Part shown: one piece after another, positions 8,579 to 18,311 of the stretch
Layout: every line of letters begins with the position of its first letter
Position numbering within the stretch: the stretch's first letter is position 1
NCBI RefSeq assembly: GCF_017875325.1
Contig: NZ_JAGGMN010000001.1
Span: 1-64,000 of the forward strand
Direction: 5' to 3'
Source: Methanofollis sp. W23
GTDB taxonomy: Archaea; Halobacteriota; Methanomicrobia; Methanomicrobiales; Methanofollaceae
DNA length: 64,000 nt
The notes under the pieces: model-generated
The model's input: only the letters and a program-made list of their open reading frames with translations
Database searches by the model: none
Told to the model about the DNA's origin: nothing
Position numbers and translations under genes: made by a program

Positions 8579-9619
8579 ATGTCAATAGGAACAGAGAGCG
8601 TGGCTCTCTCGGGCGGGGGTGCGACTGACGACCCGTGTGCGGTGTCGGTCGCAGGAGATGGAGCGCCGCGGTACCGCGAAAAGCGGGTCGCGGTCGTGGT
8701 GCCGGCGTATAATGAGGAGACCCTGATCAAGGAGACCCTGGACGGGATCCCTGCGTACGTCGAGAAGGTCTATGCCGTCGACGACGGCTCTGCCGACCGG
8801 ACCGGGGCGATCATCGACCTCTACGCGAGGCACGACCCCCGCATCGTCCCCATCCACCATGACCCGAACCGCGGCGTGGGGGCGGCGATCACCTCAGGCT
8901 ACCACCGGGCGGTCGAGGACGAGATGGACCTCGTCGCCGTCATGGCCGGGGACAACCAGATGGACCCGACCTACCTCCCCTCCCTCCTCGACCCCATCGT
9001 CGACGGCAAGGCCGACTACACCAAGGGCAACCGCCTCATCAGCGAGGACTACCGCACCGGGATGAGCAAATGGCGGAGCCTTGGCAACTCGGTCCTCACC
9101 TTCCTCACCAAGATCGCCTCAGGCTACTGGCAGATGATGGACCCGCAGAACGGCTACACTGCGGTCTCGACGAAGGCCCTTGCGACCCTCCCCCTCGACC
9201 ACGTCTACCAGGGCTATGGCTACTGCAACAACCTCCTGGTCTGGATGAACATCCACGGCATGAGCGTAAAAGACGTCGCCATCCCCGCGAGGTACGGCCA
9301 GGAGAAGTCGGGCATCCGCTACTCCACCTACATCCCCAAGGTCTCGCGCCTCCTCCTCGGCAACTTCCTCTTCCGCCTCAAGACCAAGTACGTCCAGATG
9401 AGCTTCCACCCCCTCGTCTTCTTCTATGCCGCCGGGGCGGTGCTCACGCCGCTTGGGGTTCTCGGGGGGCTCGTCGCCCTCTGGGAGAAGTTTGCGATGG
9501 GGTATCCGGTGCTCTTCGTGCATGGAGGGCTCTCGTTCCTGGTGTTTGTCTTCGGGGCGCAGTGTCTGTTCTTTGCGATGTTTTTTGATATGCAGGCGAA
9601 TGGGCAGCAGAGTTCATGA
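8579..9619 (+). CDS. GT2 family glycosyltransferase (dolichol-phosphate hexose synthase-like)
   Basis: The GT-A domain starts with VAVVVPAYNEETLI, then VYAVDDGSADRTG (DXD-like region), MAGDNQMDP and YGQEKSGIRY, the layout of dolichol-phosphate mannose/glucose synthases. Two C-terminal membrane helices (FFYAAGAVLTPLGVLGGLVAL and LSFLVFVFGAQCLFF) anchor it. It likely moves a sugar from a nucleotide donor to a polyprenyl phosphate for surface glycan assembly. The ATG at 8579 directly follows AGGGAGG. About 347 residues. It opens the glycan cluster running to 16.5 kb. Confidence 0.85.
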   Translation: MSIGTESVALSGGGATDDPCAVSVAGDGAPRYREKRVAVVVPAYNEETLIKETLDGIPAYVEKVYAVDDGSADRTGAIIDLYARHDPRIVPIHHDPNRGVGAAITSGYHRAVEDEMDLVAVMAGDNQMDPTYLPSLLDPIVDGKADYTKGNRLISEDYRTGMSKWRSLGNSVLTFLTKIASGYWQMMDPQNGYTAVSTKALATLPLDHVYQGYGYCNNLLVWMNIHGMSVKDVAIPARYGQEKSGIRYSTYIPKVSRLLLGNFLFRLKTKYVQMSFHPLVFFYAAGAVLTPLGVLGGLVALWEKFAMGYPVLFVHGGLSFLVFVFGAQCLFFAMFFDMQANGQQSS

Positions 9620-9671
9620 ATGTAAGTCTTAATGGTAATTTCTGTAATTGTAAGGTGCTGATGGGGGTAAA

Positions 9672-10790
9672 ATGAGGATTCTTATTGATATGGGACATCC
9701 AGCCCATGTTCATCTCTTTAAGAATTTTATCTGGGAGATGGAGAAAAGAGGGCATCGGGTTCTTGTTACAGCCCGTGATAAAGACGTCGTTACTCAGTTA
9801 TTGAAGGCGTACAATATTCCATATATTCCTGTGGGCAAAAAAGGCACGGGATCATTGAACCTGATAAAGGAGTGGACATTCAGGGATTTTGAGATTGTTC
9901 GCATCGCAAGAAAATTCAATCCAGATATTCTCCTTGGGGTGCTGAACCCTGCAACGGCCCATGCGGCGCGGCTCCTCGGGAAGGTGTCGGTCACCTTTAC
10001 CGATTCAGAACCTGAGATCGCGAAGTACCCGATTGCCGATACCATTACGCTGCCCTTCACCGACGTCATCCTCACCCTTTCCTCAGTGCAGCACGATTAT
10101 GGGGAAAAAGAAGTCCGTGTCAATAGTTACAAAGAACTCGCTTCCCTCCATCCACTCCGTTTTTCTCCGAACCCTGATGTCTTAGATATTGCAGGGCTGA
10201 CTCCAGAAGATGACTATGCCCTGGTCCGGTTTGTTGCCTGGGATGCCTATCATGACATGGGGCAGGGTGGGCTCACGCTGGAGGATAAACATGCCCTGAT
10301 CAGGGAACTTGAACAATCGTGTCGTGTTTTCATATCTTCAGAGTCTCCGTTGCCTCCAGAGTTTGAGAAGTACCGTCTCCCCATCCCTCCGGAGAGAATG
10401 CACGACTTCCTCCATTATGCGAAGATTTTCGTCTCCGATTCGCAGACCATGACCACAGAAGCGGCTCTGCTGGGAACCCCTGCTGTACGTTGCAATAGCT
10501 TCGTGGGCAAGAATGATATGGGAAATTTTGTCGAGTTGGAGGAGCGCTATCACCTCATTTATAACTGTAGGGATGGACCTTCGGTACTCTCGAAAGTGCG
10601 TGAATTGCTCAAGTTTCCGAACCTTAAGGATGAATGGGCCAGGAGAAGGGAGCCTTTACTGCATGAAAAGATTGATCTGACGGCTTTCATGGTCTGGTTC
10701 ATTGAAAACTATCCCCGGAGTTTTGCGGAGATGAAGGAACATCCAAAGGTGCAGTACTCCTGTGTTTCAACTCGGAGGGATGCGTTATGA
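9672..10790 (+). CDS. DUF354 family predicted glycosyltransferase
   Basis: The 372-residue product begins MRILIDMGHPAHVHLFKNF, the hallmark of DUF354, a GT-B-fold family related to the UDP-GlcNAc epimerase/MurG group. Further conserved pieces are VTFTDSEPEIAKY, RFVAWDAYHDMGQ and the donor-site-like DSQTMTTEAALLGTPAVR. Such genes occur in archaeal and bacterial surface-polysaccharide clusters; the sugar is unknown. A GGGGGT ribosome-binding site precedes the ATG. A short frame begins at its stop codon (ATGA at 10787) but is not continued. Confidence 0.88.
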   Translation: MRILIDMGHPAHVHLFKNFIWEMEKRGHRVLVTARDKDVVTQLLKAYNIPYIPVGKKGTGSLNLIKEWTFRDFEIVRIARKFNPDILLGVLNPATAHAARLLGKVSVTFTDSEPEIAKYPIADTITLPFTDVILTLSSVQHDYGEKEVRVNSYKELASLHPLRFSPNPDVLDIAGLTPEDDYALVRFVAWDAYHDMGQGGLTLEDKHALIRELEQSCRVFISSESPLPPEFEKYRLPIPPERMHDFLHYAKIFVSDSQTMTTEAALLGTPAVRCNSFVGKNDMGNFVELEERYHLIYNCRDGPSVLSKVRELLKFPNLKDEWARRREPLLHEKIDLTAFMVWFIENYPRSFAEMKEHPKVQYSCVSTRRDAL

Positions 10791-11090
10791 GTGCTGTTGC
10801 ATATGTGGGTCCTCCTGTTGGTCATCTGTTTAGCCATGTTGTCACAGAATTGTATCATTTAATCGGGATCTCCGGTGAGATCTCATGAATATGCACGTTG
10901 TTAACCTGCAGAGAGGAGCCTCAGGTAGATCAGCACGTGCCTCTATGGGGCAAAGGTTGCGATCATGGTCCTCCCCTGTGAGAACAACATCAATGACCTC
11001 TGCAGAGTCCTTCTCGATCAAGATCCTTTTGGAACTTGCAGATTTTTGTATTGGCATTCGAAGGTATCGATTTTCATTAAGGGTTTTATT
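10787..11090 (+). pseudogene. Broken short reading frames of unknown origin
   Basis: An ATG overlapping the DUF354 stop opens a 33-residue frame ending at 10888; later in another frame a stretch with MVLPCENNINDLCR runs up to the next gene. Together they look like the debris of a gene lost between DUF354 and the amidotransferase, since intact neighbours here are tightly packed. No family is recognised. Composition shifts from GC-rich to AT-rich in this gap, so it may also be a cassette junction. Confidence 0.3.
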
Positions 11091-12233
11091 ATGACTGGCT
11101 CACGAGTTTGTACAAGGTGTGTTTGTGACGATAGCATTCCGGGAATATCTTTTGATGAGAATGGAGTATGCAGTCTGTGCAAAAACTACGATCTCATCGA
11201 ACAAGAGTTTCCCTTAAGTGAGGCTACCCAGCAAAAATTTCAGCAGATTGCTGATAATATTAAGAAAAATCAAAGGAATTCTAAATATGATTGTCTTATT
11301 GGCGTCAGTGGGGGAACAGATAGCATCTATACCCTTTACATTGCGCGCAAATATGGTCTTAACCCACTGGCGTTGCATGTTGATGATGGATGTGACACAG
11401 AAGTATCTATTCACAATGTCCAATCTGCGATAAATATATTAAACGTTGATTTATTCACTGTAAAAATTGATGCCAAAGAACTCGCTGATCTAGAATTATC
11501 TTTCTTTAAAGCATCTATTCCAGATGTGGAAACCCCTCCTGATATGGCAATAACTGCGTCGTTATATAAATGTGCCGCGCAGTTTGGGATAAAATACATT
11601 TTCGTCGGCAATTCGTTTAGAACGGAAGGGAAGATGCCGCCGGGATGGAGTTATGGTGATGGGAAATACTTAAAATCCATTCATGCTTGTTTTGGCCGTA
11701 CAAGTTTGAAAACGTTCCCGAATTTAATGCTCATCGATTATCTTTATTATTTTATATTCAAGAGAGTAAAGATAATTAAGCCCCTATACTATTTGCCATA
11801 TGTTAAGAAAGACGTAAAGCAACTTCTGGAAAAAGAGTTAGGGTGGATAGATTATGGGGCAAGCCATCATGAATCCGTATACACCCGATTTGTACAGGGA
11901 TATTTGCTTCCAAAGAAGTTTGGCATCGATAAAAGGAAAATTCATTATTCAGCATTAGTTCGATCCAATCAAATGACGCGGGAAGAAGCGTTGATTAAAC
12001 TGAAATCGCCCGCCTGTAGTGATGATATGGTTAAAGAGGATATTCATTATCTCTGTAATAAATTCGGCATTAGTCTTGAAGAGTTTGAGGAGATAATTAA
12101 TTCTGAACCAGGATCCCAGTCTGAATTTGATTCATACTATCCTCTGGTCTGCAAGTTACAATCTGTCATTGAAATTGCATACAGGTTGCACCTGTTCCCT
12201 ACGAAAATATATGGAAGTTATAATAGGGAATGA
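11091..12233 (+). CDS. N-acetyl sugar amidotransferase (WbpG/PseA-like)
   Basis: The product (about 380 residues) begins with a CxxC zinc-ribbon-like pair (RVCTRCVCDD, then CSLCKNY), followed by the PP-loop ATP pyrophosphatase motif GVSGGTDSIY near residue 70 and FVGNSFRTEG. This matches the N-acetyl sugar amidotransferase family, which turns an acetamido group into an acetamidino group on surface sugars using ammonia delivered by HisH/HisF-like partners. No such partners are in the window, so ammonia may come from another source or the partners are elsewhere. The ATG at 11091 fits the family start; the longer frame from 10965 does not. AT-rich relative to flanking DNA. Confidence 0.85.
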   Translation: MTGSRVCTRCVCDDSIPGISFDENGVCSLCKNYDLIEQEFPLSEATQQKFQQIADNIKKNQRNSKYDCLIGVSGGTDSIYTLYIARKYGLNPLALHVDDGCDTEVSIHNVQSAINILNVDLFTVKIDAKELADLELSFFKASIPDVETPPDMAITASLYKCAAQFGIKYIFVGNSFRTEGKMPPGWSYGDGKYLKSIHACFGRTSLKTFPNLMLIDYLYYFIFKRVKIIKPLYYLPYVKKDVKQLLEKELGWIDYGASHHESVYTRFVQGYLLPKKFGIDKRKIHYSALVRSNQMTREEALIKLKSPACSDDMVKEDIHYLCNKFGISLEEFEEIINSEPGSQSEFDSYYPLVCKLQSVIEIAYRLHLFPTKIYGSYNRE

Positions 12234-12239
12234 TTTGAG

Positions 12240-13421
12240 ATGCTCAATAATTTATTGATTATCGCACCGGAATACTTTACTTTTGTTAAGGATCAGACTG
12301 AAGCAATCTCTCGTTACTTTCAAAATATACAGGTTTTTGTTCGGTACAACCCTTTCGCTGAACTATCGGCGATCTGGCCCTTTAGAGATCTAGATACTTT
12401 TAGATTAGATCGGCGTGTTAGCATTGTGGATCTTCCGGCAAATGTCCATATAACTCCAACTCCTCTATATTATCTACCTCTTGATTATAATTACAAAGTA
12501 CTTGGCAAAACTCATTATAGGAAGATATGTGGATATGTCAGTCGAAATGATCTAAAAGGAGGTATAGTTCATGCGCACCACACTTGGTCCGCAGGCTATG
12601 TCGGTGCCCGCCTCAAGGAGGAACACGATGTCCCATTTGTAGTCACAGCACATGGCTATGACATTTACTCCCTTCCCTTCAAGGACGCTGAATGGCGAGC
12701 AAAGATCGAATACGTGCTCAACACCGCAGATCACATTATCACCGTCAGCCAGAGTAATCTTGCGTGCATAAAAAAACTGGACGTCTCCACACCAGTCACA
12801 GTCATACCCAACGGGTTCAGGAGCGATCTTTTCTACCCTCGTGACACTTCAGAGTGCAGAAGAGCGCTTAACCTCCCTCAAGATAAGAAGATCATCCTTA
12901 CGGTGGGGAACCTGGAGCATGTCAAGGGTCAGAAGTATCTTGTCGAAGCCATCTGGAGGATCACTCGGGAAAGAAAGGATGTCTTGTGCGTGATCGTCGG
13001 TGCCGGGAAACTTCACGCGTCCCTCGAACGTCAGATCCACTCACTTGGCCTTGAGGATTATATTATGCTCGCTTGTGGAAAGCCACACGACGAAATTTCC
13101 CTCTGGATGAACGCCTGTGATCTCTTTGTCCTGCCAAGCCTCAACGAGGGCAACCCTACGGTCATGTTCGAGACCCTCGGCTGCGGGAAGCCCTTTGTCG
13201 GGACGAAGGTCGGGGGAGTGCCTGAGGTCATTACGTCGGATGATTACGGCCTGCTGGTCGAGCCCGCTGATCCTGAGGATCTGGCGGAGAAGATCCTGGT
13301 GGCCCTGGATTGCAAATGGGATCGAGAAGCGATCCTCACGTATGCAGAGCGTTTTACATGGGAAAATATCGCAAAGGAGGTCATGTGTGTGTATGATCAG
13401 GTATTAAGGATGAGATCATGA
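12240..13421 (+). CDS. GT4 family glycosyltransferase
   Basis: GT-B glycosyltransferase of 393 residues. The N-terminal acceptor domain contains HAHHTWSAGYVGARL and VVTAHGYDIYS; the C-terminal donor domain contains ILTVGNLEHVKGQKYLVEA and the EX7E-like SLNEGNPTVMFETLGCGKPFVG. It starts 6 nt after the amidotransferase stop and ends in an ATGA overlap with the next glycosyltransferase. Codon use changes along the gene: the first third is AT-rich and the rest GC-rich, as if the gene were recombinant. Confidence 0.9.
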   Translation: MLNNLLIIAPEYFTFVKDQTEAISRYFQNIQVFVRYNPFAELSAIWPFRDLDTFRLDRRVSIVDLPANVHITPTPLYYLPLDYNYKVLGKTHYRKICGYVSRNDLKGGIVHAHHTWSAGYVGARLKEEHDVPFVVTAHGYDIYSLPFKDAEWRAKIEYVLNTADHIITVSQSNLACIKKLDVSTPVTVIPNGFRSDLFYPRDTSECRRALNLPQDKKIILTVGNLEHVKGQKYLVEAIWRITRERKDVLCVIVGAGKLHASLERQIHSLGLEDYIMLACGKPHDEISLWMNACDLFVLPSLNEGNPTVMFETLGCGKPFVGTKVGGVPEVITSDDYGLLVEPADPEDLAEKILVALDCKWDREAILTYAERFTWENIAKEVMCVYDQVLRMRS

Positions 13422-14557
13422 TGAAGATCGCACTTATTACAAACTACTGGAAGAACAGCGATGGCGGCGGGGTCAAGACCTATCTGGTGAACCTTGTCGA
13501 CGCCCTGAAAAACAGAGGCGCCGATGTCGATGTGATCTTCCGATGGGGTGACGATCCTGAGCACTCCTGTGGTGGGAAGAATAAGATAGCCTTCCCCTTC
13601 GTCTGCTACCGGCAACTCAAAATGATCCGCCCTGAGGTGATCTATTCCCAGGGTACCTGGTATTGTCTCCTCCCAGGTGTGCTCTACAAAAAACTCCACG
13701 GGTGTACGCTGGTTCACACCTTCCACACCGAGCCTGACAGGGGGTTGCCGCTCCCGGCGAGGGTCTTCTTCCAGAGCCTCCTGAACGCCTGCGACTGCGT
13801 GACTTTTGTCTCGAAGAAACTGCAGGAGCGGGTTGTCGAGGTTGAAGGACTTTCGTTTTCGAAGACGGCGATCACCTATGCGGGGGTGCGAGCTGGTGAG
13901 GTCACGGAAGGAGAGATCAAGCGGTTCCGTGAGCAGTATGGGATCGGTGAAGATGCGATTGTTCTCCTGGCCATTGGCATGACCGCCCTCCCCTACAAAG
14001 CTGAGGGGTTGAAGCTGCTGATCCGGGCCGTCAAGATCTTGTGGGATACCTATCCGAATATTGTGCTCATCGCGACTCGTGAGGGGAAGTACTCTGAAGA
14101 GCTGAAGACATTCGCACGTGAGGTAGGTGTGGAGGAGCGGGTGGTCTTTACAGGCGATGTGGAGAACCCCTTTGTGCCGCTGAAGATGTGCGATCTGTAT
14201 ACGCACATCACGCTGGGTGATGGGCTACCGTTGGCCCTCCTTGAAGCGATGGCAATGGGGAAACCCATCGTTGCGACGCCTATTGCCGGGATCCCTGAGG
14301 CGATCACTGATGGAAAGAACGGGCTCCTTGTTGCGCCGGAGGCGGAGCAGGTTGCGGAGAAGATCGGTCTTCTTCTGCGGGATAGGGAGTATGCGGAGCG
14401 GCTTGGGAGATGCGCGAAGAAGACAGTGGAGGAGAGATTTACCTGGGAGCAGGCGGCGGAGAGATTTTTGCAGTGCTATTTAGATGGCGGAAATGTTCGT
14501 GAAGATCAAAGACCTGTGGGGAGATCCTCTGTGGAACATACTTGGCAAAGAGAATAA
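13418..14557 (+). CDS. GT4 family glycosyltransferase
   Basis: A 379-residue GT-B enzyme that overlaps the preceding stop by 4 bp. The N-terminus has a glycine-rich loop, NYWKNSDGGGVKTYLVNL, and the middle has HTFHTEPDRG. The donor domain shows LLAIGMTALPYKAEGLKLL and GDGLPLALLEAMAMGKPIVATPIAGIPE. It probably transfers an NDP- or GDP-sugar during surface glycan assembly; donor and acceptor are not predictable. It is the last gene of the coupled stretch before a 210-base gap. Confidence 0.9.
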   Translation: MMKIALITNYWKNSDGGGVKTYLVNLVDALKNRGADVDVIFRWGDDPEHSCGGKNKIAFPFVCYRQLKMIRPEVIYSQGTWYCLLPGVLYKKLHGCTLVHTFHTEPDRGLPLPARVFFQSLLNACDCVTFVSKKLQERVVEVEGLSFSKTAITYAGVRAGEVTEGEIKRFREQYGIGEDAIVLLAIGMTALPYKAEGLKLLIRAVKILWDTYPNIVLIATREGKYSEELKTFAREVGVEERVVFTGDVENPFVPLKMCDLYTHITLGDGLPLALLEAMAMGKPIVATPIAGIPEAITDGKNGLLVAPEAEQVAEKIGLLLRDREYAERLGRCAKKTVEERFTWEQAAERFLQCYLDGGNVREDQRPVGRSSVEHTWQRE

Positions 14558-14767
14558 AAATGAATGTTGAAATCCCACGAATGAATAACTAAGTAGATTC
14601 GAGGCAAACTATGGTAGGGTTTATCCCTCATCCCCATAGGTCGATCAATAGACAGATGGATCATTGGTAGTGGAATTCTATAGATCAAGTGTCCTGCAAA
14701 ATAAGAATCTAGATATCTTCTTTCAGATGAAGTATATAGTGTGTATGACGTGAAGGCCCAAGACCGA

Positions 14768-16546
14768 ATGAATATTCCAGAGTTTTTTTCGGGTGGAAAA
14801 TATTCAAAGATCCTTCTTACTTTTGGGTTTATCCTTATCATCCATAATTTTCTTATCTTATATTCCCACCAACCCCAGGGCTATGTTGTGGATATCTACT
14901 CAGTCCTCCCGCTTTCCTTTTACGGTGCTTCGATACTCTGCTACCTCATCAGTTCCCTTGTTTTACTCTCGAACAGGGGCAGTGCGAAAAAATATGGCAT
15001 CTTACTGCTGATCCTCAACCACGCTACTATTCTTATGATCCCCTATATGCTTGGCTACTACTCTATGGGCCGGGCAGATGATATGTCATATATTGGCGAA
15101 TATGTTCATATCAGCAATACAGGTGCCATCAATGGGTGGGATATCTACCCTGGAAGTCTCATTCTCGGTGCCACTCTTTCAATAATATCTGGGATCCCTG
15201 CAAATGGTGCGGCTTTTGTGGTACCGTTTGTCTTCTCGTTTATTTTCATCGGCGGACTGTGCCTGTGCTGTCGTTTTTTCCTGAGAGAGGAAAAATTGGT
15301 GAATATTGCGGTCCTTTCATCTTTTATCTTCTACCTTGGGCCTTACAATTTTCTTAACGTCCCCCATGCTCTCTTCTTTGCGTACATGCCCTTCTTTATC
15401 TTCGTACTGAGCAGGTATATCAAAAATATTGACTCTGCAAATGTTTTTCTGATCCTCATCACGACTATTCTCGTCCCCTTTATGCATCCGTTTATTGTTC
15501 TCTTTGTATTTGCGCTCCTTTTGGTTCTGATCGTGTTTAGGGGGGTATTGAACTGGTTTATTGAGGGAAATTATTGGCGTGCTACCCATCCCCTCCTTGT
15601 GTTGTGTATTGGGTTTTTCTCGTGGTTTATTTACTGTGATACACTCCTGGGTAATTTGAGGGTGAGTTACCGGTGTTACCTCCAGAAAACGACAGAACCT
15701 GTCCTGCTAGAAACCGCAGATAAACTTGCTCGTATCAATATTGATCTATTCAAAATGACAAAACTGCTATTTGTTTATTACGGCCGGTATTTTATCCCCC
15801 TGATCATCATCGGTATTGCACTCATAGTGGTTTATCTTAACCGTGATAAGATCTCTCAGTTCTTAAAAAACCGTATGCATTTCTTTTTGATATTCTATAT
15901 CATGTTCCTGGTCGCTGAGGCGGTTCTCTTCCTGAACCCTATGTTTTCTCATCAGCCCGATCGGTTGACAAATTTAAATTTCATGGTTTATGCTCAGATA
16001 CCACTGTTTGTGATTGCTCTCTCTGTTCTATTTGCAAAATCAAAATTTTTCAACCGGAGGGTGATGATACTCCTCCTCATTCTTTTGGGAGGCATATGGG
16101 GTCTGAGTCTTTTCGGGACGTTTGATTCTCCTCATATTTTCAGGACCAATGTGGCTCTAACATATAACGAAGTAGAGGGCATGGAGTGGTTTTATGAGGC
16201 AAGGGAGGGTGAGAACATCATTGTTCCTCTGAGTCAGATTGGGAGGTTCCATGCACTGTTTGATGATGGGGAATCTGACAATCGTATCCCAATACCACCA
16301 AATCACTTTGGCTATGGCTCCTCTTATAGGTCTTTTGCCGACATAAATTTGGAATACGGCGAGCAGAGTTATGTTGTCTTGTTGACTCTTGATGAACTCT
16401 TGTATCAGAAAGTTCCTGGGTACATGGAGCTAGGGCGTTATACTGCGGGAGATTACTCTCGGTTTAGGAATGATCAGTCGATTGACGCTAAAGTCTATGA
16501 CAATTGTGATATTGAGATCTACGATATTGAGGGCAACCAAAGGTGA
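14768..16546 (+). CDS. Large multi-TM membrane protein of a glycan cluster
   Basis: About 592 residues with a dozen or more hydrophobic segments and a periplasm-facing C-terminal domain of about 130 residues (from around TYNEVEGMEWFYEAREGENI). The loop MGRADDMSYIGEY after the third helix resembles the acidic first loop of GT-C glycosyltransferases, and the overall layout resembles archaeal membrane proteins such as DUF2206 members. A lipid-linked sugar transferase or polymerase role is an inference. The ATG at 14768 is preferred; a GTG at 14741 is possible. Low-GC coding DNA. Confidence 0.72.
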   Translation: MNIPEFFSGGKYSKILLTFGFILIIHNFLILYSHQPQGYVVDIYSVLPLSFYGASILCYLISSLVLLSNRGSAKKYGILLLILNHATILMIPYMLGYYSMGRADDMSYIGEYVHISNTGAINGWDIYPGSLILGATLSIISGIPANGAAFVVPFVFSFIFIGGLCLCCRFFLREEKLVNIAVLSSFIFYLGPYNFLNVPHALFFAYMPFFIFVLSRYIKNIDSANVFLILITTILVPFMHPFIVLFVFALLLVLIVFRGVLNWFIEGNYWRATHPLLVLCIGFFSWFIYCDTLLGNLRVSYRCYLQKTTEPVLLETADKLARINIDLFKMTKLLFVYYGRYFIPLIIIGIALIVVYLNRDKISQFLKNRMHFFLIFYIMFLVAEAVLFLNPMFSHQPDRLTNLNFMVYAQIPLFVIALSVLFAKSKFFNRRVMILLLILLGGIWGLSLFGTFDSPHIFRTNVALTYNEVEGMEWFYEAREGENIIVPLSQIGRFHALFDDGESDNRIPIPPNHFGYGSSYRSFADINLEYGEQSYVVLLTLDELLYQKVPGYMELGRYTAGDYSRFRNDQSIDAKVYDNCDIEIYDIEGNQR

Positions 16547-16562
16547 TATGTCGATTTTCTGG

Positions 16563-16694
16563 TAGTGCCCCTGGCAATAACTGATAACAAAAACCCCCTC
16601 TCTGTGCGAGTTTCTGTTATGAATACCGATCACTGCTCGATGGAATTCAGTCAGATTTTTAGAAATAGATTTTCAGTTCTATTCTGGGGCACTA
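16563..16694. mobile_element. 132-bp MITE with TAGTGCCCC inverted ends
   Basis: The left end reads TAGTGCCCCTGGCAATAACT and the right end, on the complementary strand, TAGTGCCCCAGAATAGAACT. Both start with TA, the target used by IS630/Tc1-mariner elements. There is no coding capacity. A second copy of the left end with four differences lies at 19828-19855, and an IS630 transposase fragment lies just beyond this element. Confidence 0.65.
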
Positions 16695-16789
16695 CCGAAT
16701 CTTTCCTGCTCTCTCGCGCGCTGGAGGGCTTCTGCCCCCGGAACCCCCCACGACGAGAATAGGCGGGGCGGCAATGAAGCAGTGTTTCC

Positions 16790-17058
16790 CTCTGATCGGT
16801 TCTCTGAGATGATCGAGATCCCTGATAAAATTTCGAGAGACAATGCGCTTCATTCCCCTCCAAATGAACTCAATATGATTCAGATCTGGAGAATAAATGG
16901 GCAGGTAGACGAGATTTATGTTCAGTTTCATGGCACATTCCATCGTAGCATGTGCATGATGAGATCGGAAATTGTCTAGGATGATCACGATGTTTTTCTC
17001 TGGGTTCTCTTCTCGAATTTTTCCAATAAAATCACAGAAATCTTCTTTTCAGGAGGAT
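16790..17058 (-). pseudogene. IS630-family transposase fragment
   Basis: The minus-strand frame reads IREENPEKNIVIILDNFRSHHA and then LPIYSPDLNHIEFIWRGMKR, the end of the DDE catalytic domain including the SPDLNxIE motif of IS630/mariner transposases. The upstream (N-terminal) part is cut off exactly where an IS256-type element begins at 17059. After LDHLRE near 16800 the frame runs into unrelated residues. It cannot encode an active enzyme. Confidence 0.78.
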
Positions 17059-18311
17059 AGTGTAACGAATCTTCTGTAAAAACTTATCAGGCCCTGCCTC
17101 CAACCTAGATTTGCAGAAAGGTGAAACAGGGCATGAATCCTTTATCTTTTATCGAAGATTATCTTTCCGATAATGTGAGAGTGGCATGAAGAATCTTATC
17201 ACGTGGTACCTCAACCAGGTGATGCTGCTGGAGGCGCTCAGCAGGCTGGAGCCGAGCAGTATGAACGAACTGATGCGCGGCAGGTACACCGAACGGGTAC
17301 AAGAGTCGCTTTCTGAAAACTCGCTATGGCGATCTCGTTCTCCAGAAACCTCTGTTTCGTGAATTTCCCTTCGAAACTCAGGTGTTTGGACGTTATTCTC
17401 GGGTTGAGAAAGCCCTTGTGAACGCGATCTCCGAATTTTATCTTCAGGGTGTTTCAAATCGCCGGATCCAGGAAATCGTTGTTCATCTGGAGATTGATCA
17501 ACTCTCCCCTTGTTTCTGTTTCTCGGATGGAACACGACCTCTACAGATCCATGCATTTCTCCAGAGACCAATTGAAGAGGAAATTCCCTATATCTTTGTC
17601 GATGCCTCCTATTTCAAAATCCGAGATGGACCCCAGTACATCACCAAAGCTCTTCTGGTGATCGCTGACGTGCAGGTGGATGGTTGCTGAAAAACCCTGG
17701 GGGCCAGAATCATAGAATGTGAGAATGAAGAGTTCTGGTTCGGTCTGTTCGAGGAACTCAAAGAACAAGGATTAACTGGTGTCAAACTGATCGTCTCAGA
17801 TGGTCATGCAGGGATCCTGAGAGCAGCAGAAACTGCTTTCCTCGGTGCATCATGGCAGATGTGTTCGGTCCACTATACTCGCGCGGTTTTGAGAAATATT
17901 CCCAGGAAACATCAGAAAGAAGTTGCCGAGAGTTTGAAGGAGGCATGTGGGAACGAAGAGGGACTTCAGAAGGTCGGTCGCAGATGATCAGAATAAACGA
18001 GGATATCGGAAATCAGTGAATATCATCGAGATATCCCTTATGGGACTCATTATTTGCACGATATTCTCGAAAGAACACGCAAAACGGATTTGAACAATGA
18101 ACATGATGGAAAGAATCAACAAGGAACTGAAGAGGAGAACAAAAGTTGTAGGAGCATTTCCAAACGAAAATTCACTTCTCAGGCTGGCAGGATCTATCTT
18201 GATGGACATCAACGAGGAGTGGGTGACTGGCAGAAGGTATTTTGACGATGGAGAAGGGATGATCAAGCAAGGAGACAGGGATCAGACAAATTACAGAAGA
18301 TCTGAGACACT
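17059..18311 (+). mobile_element. Decayed IS256-family (mutator-type) insertion sequence
   Basis: Terminal inverted repeats share AGTGT and, five bases further in, ATCTTCTGTAA: at 17059-17079 on the plus strand and 18311-18291 on the minus strand. The element is about 1253 bp. It interrupts the IS630 fragment. The 8-9 bp direct duplication expected for IS256 is not present in the immediate flanks, so one side may have been rearranged. Confidence 0.75.
17186..18257 (+). pseudogene. IS256-family transposase, multiply broken
   Basis: Reading frame pieces in order: MKNLITWYLNQVMLLEAL, then (shifted) YGDLVLQKPLF and FGRYSRVEKALVNAI, IFVDASYFKIRDG, ITKALLVIADVQVDG followed by a TGA, LIVSDGHAGIL, SWQMCSVHYTRAVLRNIP, and finally MERINKELKRRTKVVGAFP with EEWVTGRRYF at the end. 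These are the conserved blocks of mutator-type transposases, with the DDE residues distributed across them. At least three frameshifts and one nonsense codon inactivate it. Confidence 0.85.
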
